From a virus, in IMG/VR virus record IMGVR_UViG_3300026518_000008, positions 29,164-93,163 of that record: a stretch of 64,000 nucleotides of DNA; one strand, given 5' to 3'. The notes below the pieces were generated by a model. That model did no database searches, was not told the DNA's origin, and worked only from the letters and a program-made list of their open reading frames with translations. This document shows positions 48,436 to 58,400 of this stretch, piece after piece. Numbering within the stretch: the first letter of the stretch is position 1; each line of letters opens with the position of its first letter. The position numbers and the translations under genes are program-made.

Positions 48436-51400
48436 TATCTCAGTATATGAGGTACTATAGTACGCTCTACAGTATCCATTATTGGAGGCATATAGAATAG
48501 ATGAGTTGGGCCTTTTACAATTATTGATTTTTCTGCTATATCATCTGGATCATAGCCTATTGTTTCATCCATTAATTCCTGTCCCAATAATGCCATTAGG
48601 AATCTTACAGGTCTTTCTGTTACTCCATCTTTTATTACTTTCTGTATTCTCCATGCGTATTTCGTGAACATTGCTAGTCCCATGTCGTTTGCATATTGCA
48701 CTAGAGCACTATCTGGCTTTGTATAGTTTATGAACGCTTCTCGTATATTTACCATGAGCCTAGCTTTCATTTCATTCAGCTCTTTTGTATTCATTTTTCT
48801 ATTATTCTTTGTATAAAATCTTCTTTGAGCTCTTTCTTGTTCTAGATAGTATTGTGCATATCTTGCTACAAAATCTGACTTTTGAGTTCCATGCATCATT
48901 GCTTTAAACACCCATGTTTTCTCAGTTAGAAACATCCAGTTTCCAGCAAATTTTAATATCTCTGGAGCTCCTTCGAATTTCTCTCCCATAGCATTTACTA
49001 TTCTTGAGCTTGACTTCATATCTTCTAGGTTTGCATCTTCTGCGATTGGCTGGTACAGTCCCTCTTCTATCAGTTCATGAGCAGCATTTTCTTTCATATC
49101 TGACTTTAGCCTCATCATCTCTTTCATTTCAGCACTAGTTGCTATTCCAGAGTCTATTTTTGCTTGTAGTTTTACTACTTCTGCATTTGCTTTTGTATAC
49201 TCATTTATAGCTTTGAGACCATCTAATTGTAGTTTTGCTATAGCTATTGGACTATGTCCAAGTTGCACACTATACATCAGATTCGATATTATATTATTCA
49301 GTAGGACTCCTGGGGTTCTTATTATTATATCCACTTTAGATATAGCTACTATCTCCTTCCATATTTCCTCAGCCAATTTTATCATTGTTTTTATCACCCT
49401 AGGCATCATATTTACACCTTTGGCATCTATTATGCTAAGATCTCTTACACCGAATATATCCAGCAGCATATCTTGTCTTACATGCAGTCCTTTTTTGTAT
49501 ATTATATTTCCGCCTTCATCTGTTTCTTCCATTTTATCTATCTGCTTTTTTATGTCCGTAGGTAGAGCATTATATATTTTTCTTATCGATTCATCATTTG
49601 AGTACTTACTTACTTTTATATAGTTGTGTCCATTTCTACCAGCTTTATATCCAGTATAATTTTCTTCCATATCTAGCTTCATTTCTTCAAATGCTATTTG
49701 ATTGATCTTCCTTGACTCTTCCATATCCGTCTCATGAGACCATATTCTTCCTACGCTCTCACCTATGCTTTGTTTTAGAGATAGATTTGTTTCTTTGAAT
49801 TCTGTTCCTATTTCATACCTCATATCTACTAGGCTTCCATATTCGTCATATACTGCTCTTGATAGATTATCTGATTCTAGTATTCCTATAGCGTTTCCAT
49901 TCATCATGCTTTCTACGTCGCTATTTATATCCATTGATGCTTTTGCTTTAGCTTGTTTTATTTTATTTTGTATATTATTATCACCACTCTTTAGTAGTAT
50001 CTCATATATTCCTATCCCGCCATCTTTGTCATCCGTGAACCTAACTGTACTACGGTTTAGGTTTTGGAGATGGTGTAGCCCATTGACATATATTGCCATT
50101 TCTCCCGTTGATGTGTCCCAGCTATCTTTTCCTAACTTCTCTCTCAACGTGTATCCGTTTCTTTCCATTCTACTTTTATCTTTTATACTTGCTATTTGTA
50201 CTGTTTTAAAATCATCTAACGTATCTCTTGAATATCCTTTTTTGTATCTCGCTATTCCTACAGCTTCGTATCTTCTTTTTGCCCCAGCTCTTGTTGATTT
50301 TATTGTATTTTCTACAGCTTCTCCATCTGATTTTATCAGCTCTGCAGTTCTCTGATTTACGCTTGGATCTGTATATTTTATATATTCCAGTGTTGCCAAT
50401 TGATCTACTAGTATTTCTATTTGCTTCTGGGTTTCACCGCCTCTACTTTGATATTTTGTTCCATGCATTTTTGATATTGCTTCTGCATTTATATGCTGTG
50501 CCTTTTTTGATTTTCCTGTCAGCATATACTTGCCTAGCCCATGTGCTTGTGCTATATAGTAGTTTGCTTTTCTTTTATTACTTGATATATCTTTTATTTT
50601 TTTCTGTATTTCTATTGCCATATTCCTTCTTGCTACATCATCACTCAGTATGTTCTCTACTTCGTCTATTCCTATTTGTTCAGATAATGCTCCTATATCA
50701 CCTTTTACTATTGTCCCATATAGAGCTTTCTTATCACTATTTTTCAGCTTCTTACTGAATTGTTCTGTTATTAATGCAGATATTGTTAATGCTTGATCTT
50801 CACGATGCTTATCTACTTGCAGTGACGCCAGCATCATTTTTTGCCATTTCTCAGAATACTGATCTATATCTCTAAAATGTCTCATTAGAGTTTGTATCGT
50901 TCCCTCTTCTTTCATCCCGAACATATGCATTATCTGAGTTAGTTCTCCAGTTAATGCTGGATTTGTTGTCAGCTGATACCAGTTTGCAGCTATCCATTTC
51001 ATTTGCTTCCATTTTGGTGCAGTTGGACTTGGTCTCTCAGTTAGAGCAGCTCTCTTTGCTGCATTCTCACCTTTGTGTTGCCATTTTATGAATCTATCTT
51101 GGATATTGTCTATAGCTGTAGTTATCTTTCCAATTCTATTCTCATTTAGCTTTTTCATTGCTACATTGTTTGCAGCTGATAGCTCATTGAACAGTTTCAT
51201 TGCAAGAGCATCACCTTTCATTCCTGGTTTAATATTGTACGCCTTATCCAGAACCAGGGAGATTAGTCTATGTAGATACTCTACTATTGTATCATATATA
51301 CTCATACCTTTTGTATCTACTTTGTCTCTCTTTACATCTATTTCAGATAGTGCTTTCATTACCTTTTCATTTGTTACCGAATGTACTACGAACTCTTCTA

Positions 51401-52457
51401 GTGAGTGTTCGCTACTATTTAGATAGTGCCATAGTGCTTCGGCTTGTCTATATTCAGCTTTATAGTTTATATTCACATCTGACATCAGCATCTCTGGAGT
51501 TATATACTTCATTGTTTTTCGTCTTAGTTTTATTAGTTCTGTTTTTATATGCTTTATTCCAGGTATATCACTTGCTAGAGCATATCCTATTGCCCCATGT
51601 CCTAATTCATGAGCATATGTTTCTGCTGCAGATTTCGTTCCATTTATTACAGGTCTTTCTTGAGTTAGCGAGAGATATATCCCTGGTTCTGAGTCGACTC
51701 TTATTGCACCTTTATTTTGTACTTGGATTGGATTATTGTCTATCATTACTGGCATATTTGGTATTACTTTTGATAGCATTGACGTCATATTCGATACGAA
51801 TTCTCGCAGATACTTCTCATGAGATTCATTTTCTCCAGTGCTGTCTAGTTCTATTAACTTGTCCATTACTTTATTCAACTTCTCTGGATCATTTATGTAT
51901 TCACTATTCAGTATTGTATCGAATGTTGTGTCGTGCACCCATCCAGTTCCGTCTTGACTTGGATCCGACATTCTAAATCTTTTTAGATCTTCTATATTCC
52001 ACTGAGATTTTGCACCATTTTTCCCATATCCATTTGAGTCTACATGTATATTTTTCTTTTTTCCACCAGGAGTTACATAGTCTATTTCGTATCCACCATC
52101 CATATCAGGTTGCACCATTGTTACCAATTGTACATCTTCACGCTTGTTGTCTCCAGTGTAGTATTGTCTTCTCACAGATATTGCTTCAGGGGCTTCACCG
52201 AGCTTTTCCTCATTCATTATATCTTCTGCTTGTGCATATTCTTCACTTGGGTTATTTCCACGATACATGCTTACACCTTGTTGTGAGGGATTACTATTTA
52301 CCTCACTTACTTGCTTATTCAGAACCAGTGGAGGTAGTTTTTTCATGAGTTCTGCTTTCTTCTCATTTATGTACAGCAGCTCCTCTGGAGTTGCATGTTT
52401 TGCTAATTTTGTCAGTTGGTTCATTGTGTATCTTATCCCGCAGCTTGCATTACTCAT
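48432..52457 (-). CDS. Large virion-associated protein with HExxH protease motif, 1341 aa
   Basis: The start at 52457 is chosen for TGGAG upstream; a GTG at 52469 also exists. Residues 278-292 read A-E-T-Y-A-H-E-L-G-H-G, a zinc metalloprotease motif, with a downstream L-E-E-F-V-V-H candidate third ligand (about 355). The rest is helical and Lys/Met-rich, as in internal virion or polyvalent proteins of podoviruses. The stop of the 2491-aa gene lies in the gap between the GTG and this ATG, so the two are coupled. Likely ejected with DNA or a virion-processing protein. Confidence 0.65.
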   Translation of the reverse strand: MSNASCGIRYTMNQLTKLAKHATPEELLYINEKKAELMKKLPPLVLNKQVSEVNSNPSQQGVSMYRGNNPSEEYAQAEDIMNEEKLGEAPEAISVRRQYYTGDNKREDVQLVTMVQPDMDGGYEIDYVTPGGKKKNIHVDSNGYGKNGAKSQWNIEDLKRFRMSDPSQDGTGWVHDTTFDTILNSEYINDPEKLNKVMDKLIELDSTGENESHEKYLREFVSNMTSMLSKVIPNMPVMIDNNPIQVQNKGAIRVDSEPGIYLSLTQERPVINGTKSAAETYAHELGHGAIGYALASDIPGIKHIKTELIKLRRKTMKYITPEMLMSDVNINYKAEYRQAEALWHYLNSSEHSLEEFVVHSVTNEKVMKALSEIDVKRDKVDTKGMSIYDTIVEYLHRLISLVLDKAYNIKPGMKGDALAMKLFNELSAANNVAMKKLNENRIGKITTAIDNIQDRFIKWQHKGENAAKRAALTERPSPTAPKWKQMKWIAANWYQLTTNPALTGELTQIMHMFGMKEEGTIQTLMRHFRDIDQYSEKWQKMMLASLQVDKHREDQALTISALITEQFSKKLKNSDKKALYGTIVKGDIGALSEQIGIDEVENILSDDVARRNMAIEIQKKIKDISSNKRKANYYIAQAHGLGKYMLTGKSKKAQHINAEAISKMHGTKYQSRGGETQKQIEILVDQLATLEYIKYTDPSVNQRTAELIKSDGEAVENTIKSTRAGAKRRYEAVGIARYKKGYSRDTLDDFKTVQIASIKDKSRMERNGYTLREKLGKDSWDTSTGEMAIYVNGLHHLQNLNRSTVRFTDDKDGGIGIYEILLKSGDNNIQNKIKQAKAKASMDINSDVESMMNGNAIGILESDNLSRAVYDEYGSLVDMRYEIGTEFKETNLSLKQSIGESVGRIWSHETDMEESRKINQIAFEEMKLDMEENYTGYKAGRNGHNYIKVSKYSNDESIRKIYNALPTDIKKQIDKMEETDEGGNIIYKKGLHVRQDMLLDIFGVRDLSIIDAKGVNMMPRVIKTMIKLAEEIWKEIVAISKVDIIIRTPGVLLNNIISNLMYSVQLGHSPIAIAKLQLDGLKAINEYTKANAEVVKLQAKIDSGIATSAEMKEMMRLKSDMKENAAHELIEEGLYQPIAEDANLEDMKSSSRIVNAMGEKFEGAPEILKFAGNWMFLTEKTWVFKAMMHGTQKSDFVARYAQYYLEQERAQRRFYTKNNRKMNTKELNEMKARLMVNIREAFINYTKPDSALVQYANDMGLAMFTKYAWRIQKVIKDGVTERPVRFLMALLGQELMDETIGYDPDDIAEKSIIVKGPTHLFYMPPIMDTVERTIVPHILRY
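48434..48456. terminator. Hairpin between convergent operons
   Basis: AGTATCTCA-GTATA-TGAGGTACT, 9 bp with one G-T, at the junction of the plus-strand block and the minus-strand virion block; probably bidirectional. Confidence 0.6.
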
Positions 52458-52458
52458 A

Positions 52459-55400
52459 CTATTCTCCACATTTCTTAGCTAGGTTTATATTTTTGCTTTT
52501 CGCTAGTTTTTGTATTATATCTTCTTTCTGCTTACCGTCTACTTGCGTACCTTTAGTTTTGTATCCAGTATTTTCTGTAAATACGAATTGCATTACATTG
52601 AGATTCTGTTTTGCCATATTATCTCTATTGCCTTGTATTTCTTTTGAGCTTTCTTCCATTATGCTGAGATGTTTTGCTACAGATTTTGATTTCCATTTTA
52701 CTTTTTTTCCACTATCGTCTATCCAGAATATTTTCTTTCCGCCAGTTGACTTTAGATTATCTTTTGCATTATCTGAGTTTATTTTTGCCAGTGGATTTAT
52801 TTTCTGCTCATGTGTTCCGTGCTTTTGCATATATTCACTATGTGCGATTATTGACTCTTTTAATGCATTTTTACTAGCTTCATACATGTTATATTGACTA
52901 TTCAGCACGCTGAACCACTTGTTTAGACTTCGTACTGCTGAGTGCATATTTGTCACGCCTCCTACAGCTGCATCGAATACTGGATTGATTCCATCGTTCT
53001 CATTGATTGTCATTGCCATATTTGCACCATCTATTGTCTGAGTTAGTCCTACTGCTGCTGCTGACATTGCTTCTGCTAGAGTTCTCTCTATCGACTGTAT
53101 GTTTATTGATGCTTGTTCTTCTCCTATGAGCTTTACATTTACATCTCTCATATCCTCTCTTGATTTTATCATTGAGTTGAATATTGCCACACCATCTTCT
53201 CTGCTAGTTGATAGTGGTCCAGCTACAATTGGGAATATCGCTCTTATTTCTGGTCTATTTGTTATTTTTTCTAGTTGAGCTATTGATATGTTTCCGCCTT
53301 TGCCTATTTCCATTTCTAGCACTTCCATATACATTCTCATTTGATATTTCGATGCATCATTCATTTGATTACTGTATTCAGCTGCTTGTCCTAGCTCAGA
53401 TTCTAATATCTCCGTGATTGCTTCTCCATATGTACTTCTTACTATTAATTCTAGTCTTTCTGCCAGCGGATACGATAGATTTGATTTGTCGCTATCTATT
53501 GAGTTGTTTCTCAGGAATTCTCTATATTCATTGTGATGACTTTCTGGTATTCCTAGCGAATTCATTATTATTTTTCCTTGCTTGCTTTCATTTACTATAT
53601 CATCTGGTACATTTTTCATCATTACTCTTGCTAGTGATTTTATTATTGAGTTCATTCCAGCTGAGTAGTTAAACGTCATGAACGGATCTTTTAGCAGCTC
53701 TCTCATTGATGAGTCTATTTCATCTACTATCTTTTCTTCGACTACATCAGAACCAGGGATGTAGGGTATTAGTGCATCGAGTTGTTTTTCGAATCCTTCA
53801 TATTCTTCTGTGTCTCCATTCTCTAATCCTTCAGCTCTTCTTTTTTTTATCCATGCTTTACCATTTGCTATTATATCTTTTATTGCTAATAGCTTTTGAG
53901 CAAGTCCTTCGTAACTATCCAGCTGACCAGGTCTTGACAGTATATCATTCGTACTCATCCCTGGTTCTGCATCAGCGTCTACTATTCCTACGCGTTTCTG
54001 CCATTCGCCATCTTCATCTTCTACCATACCTTGTGCTACTTTGATTGCAAATCCATTTGTCTTTCCATCTACTTCTAGCACTAGATTTGTATTGAACTTT
54101 CCATCTTCTTGCATCTGATATGCTTGTACTGCATTTAGTGCTGACATTATATGTCCTAGGTGATCTACTTTTATCTTCACTATTTCATTATTGTGTTTTA
54201 TCCCTATAGATTTTTCTCCAGATTTTATCGCAGACATTACTGTGCTTCGTAGTTTTTTTGCGGGTATGTCTAGTATTTGCTCTGCCAGTTCTTCTCTTTT
54301 TTTTGTTTCGATTCCATCTACTTTTATTCCGAACGCTTGACCTATGCCATAGAGGAATGCTTCTCTATGTTCATTGTTTGACATATCAGCTTCTGCGTAG
54401 CTCTCTTTTCCAGTTACTAGCCATCTTTGTATATGTTTTTGAGATTGAGGATCCAGTATATTGCCATCTAGGAACATTCTATTTGTTTTTGACACGAACC
54501 AGTCGAAATATATTTCATTATCTATTTCTCCAGATTCTATCTTTTGATATACTTCCTCTAGTCCATTCCATTCATTTTCCAGCTGGAAGTTCTTGCCTTT
54601 TTGTGCTTCTATTGTATCATGAGAGTATTTTTTTGATTTTTTCATTTGATCTACATTTTTCCACCCCATTATCTCTAGAGCTTTTTCTTTTCCTATCTCC
54701 ATTAGGTTTTGCATGCCGTTCATATCTATATTGTATTCTTGATTTGTTTGTTTGTTTACAGATTCTTGCATTGCAGGATATACATCAGAGTGAGGATTGT
54801 TTTTTACTTTTGATACATGATTTGTCATATCCTTTTTCTTTGTTCTATATGTTTTTATCATTTTGTCTACGCCAACTTCTGTGTCTAGTCTTTCTAGCTT
54901 TCTTTTTGCTAGCTTTGTCTCTCCTATCATATTGTATTCATCTGATATTTTTACCATAGGCATACTTGCATCTTTATTTATGGCATCTATTTCTTTTTTA
55001 CTTTTTCCTTGTAGTTGAGCTATATATTTTGCATTTACACTGCTTTGACTATGCTGTTTTATTTTACCTAGTGCTCTCATATTTTGGAACACCATCTCGC
55101 CTAGACCTTGTTTTATTGCTATGTAGTCTGCATTTTTTCCATTTGGATTCTGTATTATCCCTAGTTGTTTCATTATTGATTCACCAGCACTATTCGTGAA
55201 ATACTTCAGTGGAATTCCTTGTCCTAGAGTTTCCATTATATCTGCAGTTATATTTTCTTCATTTATACCATAGTAGCTAGCTATATCTTTAGGTCTTGCC
55301 ATTTGTATTCTACTCATGTTATTTGCTAGTATGTCTTGGGTTACTGTTGCTATTGCTCCTACTACATTCCAGTTCAAATCTCCGCTTGCATTATACAGTA

Positions 55401-58400
55401 GTGCTATCGCTGGATTGTCATACAGGGCGAATTTTGGATCTTGTATTTTTACGTCTTTGTTTGGAGTTATTCTTGGAGCAGGTATACTTTGTAGTAGATT
55501 GTTTCCAGTGATTACTGATTCTGACCATATCATACTATTTTCACCATGCTCAGCTATATTTATTGATCCTAGTGATGACTTACTTTTTCCTTCTTTAGTT
55601 GTTATCATATCAGGTATATATATATTTCTAGTCGTACGAATGTAGTTTCCATTTTTATCTTTTATGTATTGTCCATTTTTATCTTTTTCTCTGACAGACA
55701 TAGTTTTTTGTGCATCTCCATAATTATTTATTACTACAGAGTTTAGTCCAGTTGTCTTTTGACTATCTATCAGATCTTGTGTCTTGTACACTTTTCCTAT
55801 TTCTGCTTTGAGCTCTTTGACTCTTTTTATCATCTTGTCACGAGTTTTGAACAGTTTTGGTTTTGACTTTTGTATTGCATCTCTAGTATTTTTATTTGCT
55901 TTTTGTCTTGCATAGTCCATAGCTCGTTTTGAATTTATTGTTGCTTGTTTTTGTTGTATGTCTTTTATTCTTGCATTGATTTCATCTACTATTTTTTGTT
56001 GAGCTTTTGCTTTTTTGAGTATATTTCGTAGTTGTCCAGCTTTATCAGTGAATGCTTTCCATGCTTTATATCTTCCATCTTTTGTGAGCAGATCGTTTAG
56101 ATGTGCATATATCTCTTTTCCTAGTTTTTTTCCTAGTTGCGTTATTCTATCAGCTAGAGTATTGATTGACTTTGATTCATCATTTATTTCATTTGCTTTT
56201 TCTTGATTGAATCCTTTCATCATTCGCTTTGTATGGTTGTCCCATTTTAACATTGCTTTTTTTGCTTGATTCTTTATTGATTTGAGCTTTATTTTTTCTT
56301 TTTCCAGCTTTTTTATTTCAGCTTTATATTCATCGCTCAGCTTTTTTTGCTTTTCTTTGAATTCAGATTTTGCTTCTTTGCTATTTAGTCTTTCATATAT
56401 CTTCTGAGCATCTTCCAATAGTGAGTCTATCTGTGTATTTTTTGACTCTAGAGTTTTTCGTATCACCTCATGCTCTTTTTCTATTTTCTTTTCCAGCTCA
56501 TTTATTTCTTTGATTCTTTCTTCTGCTTTACTTAGTTCTACCTTTGGTTCTTCGGTTGGTTTAGTTTTAGTTTCTGTTTCAGTATCATTATTTGCTTCAT
56601 CTTTTATTTCTGTATTTATATCTGATTTTGTATCTGATTTTGTATCTTGATTGATTACTTCAGAACCAGAGGCACGAGGTATCATTCCAGTTGTGTCGCC
56701 TTCCATCTCTTCTAGCATTGGATTTGATTCTTGAGCAGTTGTTCTACCTTCGTATTTGTATCCCTGGTTCTGAGGTGATACTTCTTTTTTCGCATCATTA
56801 TCTTCTTTGTTGCTTATGTCGAGCTTGTCATGATTTACTGCTGATAGCATTAGGTCTTGCTCTTCTTTTAGTGCATTTATTACATTTTGCACAGAGCTAT
56901 TGCTTGCCCCTATACCTGCAGCCATCATTTGCCTAGTTGCTTCTTTTTTATTTGCAGTGCTTTGTTTTTTGTCAGTGCTATACAGCTCAGAGCTTAGATC
57001 AAGATCTGGAGATATCTTTCCTTCTTCTTGAGCTATTTTCATGTCTCCTATTGTTATAGTTCCATTTTGAGATACATAGTCAGACCCCAGTTGATCATGT
57101 GCTAGATCAGTCAGTGTTTCTCTCGCATTTAGTTGGAATTCTCCTTGATTTTTTCCATATATATCTTGATTTGAATATTGAGTTTTTATCATTGAGTCTT
57201 TAGACAGAGCATGATTGCTTTTATATATATCTATTGCATTTTGTATTTTTGGATTTTTAGACTTTGTTATTTTCATATACTCATATGGTTTTAGTCTATG
57301 TTCTTCTGCCATTGCTATTTGTAGTGCATTCTTATATGGTATTTGAGCTGCTTTTGCGAATGCCACTATATTATCATTCACTACGCTTTTTGCTTCTTCT
57401 TGGGCAGCAATGAGTTTATTGGTCTTATCTTGTTGAACACCAGCGAACCTATGCATTTCAGATTTCCACTTATTCTTTTCGTCTTCAGTTTCTGACTCCA
57501 TCATATTTTTATAGTAGTCAATATATCCTAGTCTATTTTCTCTTTTGAATCCATCAACTTCTACACGTTTTCCTACTTGTCTCATATCTTCTCTTAGGCC
57601 GACATATTTTTTTGCCATCTCCACAGAATTGTTGTATTCTTCTTCTTTCATACCGTTTTTTAGTGCGAACGATTTAAACTCATCCGTATCTATACTTTTT
57701 AGCTCTTCTCTTGTTCCCATTCCTAGCATTGCTTTACGTATTATATTGTCTGTTTCTCTAGGAGTTGCACCTTTTAGTATTTTGTTTATTTCTTCATAGT
57801 CTCCATGTGCAGTATTGTATGCAGCTTCTGCAACATATGGCATTGTTACACTATTGTCTACTCTATTTTTTATTCTGAGTAGTGCATCTTTTTCTGGACC
57901 ATCTTCCATTGCTACTATTTTTTGTTTGAGCTCTCTACTCTTTTTGAATCCCTCTAGTGGATCAGTTTGCCCAATAGATTCCATATCATATATATCTTTT
58001 CTTGTCTGATTTCCTAGATTTGACATTTGTAGATTGTCATCTTCTTCTATTGTTTGAGTATTTATTGCTGCTTGAGCTTGTTCTTCATTGTATTTTTCTC
58101 TTTCTTCTTGATTCATATTTGCTATCTTATCTTCTTGTGCATTTTTCTTTTTTTTGTCATTCATGTCTTTAACTGCTGGTATTACTTCTGCACCACCAGA
58201 TATTATTGCACCTGGACCCATTGCTGCTCCGAATGATTGGAACATCTCTCTTCCTAGTGTTCCATCGTAGAGTTCTTTTTCTGCATTTGTTCCAAATTTT
58301 TCACTGAATGATTGCACTATCTGCTGAGCTGTTTCAGTTATGCCTTCATATCCAGCCTTGCCAGATACCTTGAGTGCTTTTTGTGCGAATGTTTTTACTA

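Noticed and set aside
50228-52348. Several plus-strand frames of 100-230 codons across 48.5-61 kb
   Set aside because: They lie opposite the long minus-strand genes, have Leu/Ser/Phe/Ile-rich translations typical of the complement of helical genes, and lack ribosome sites.
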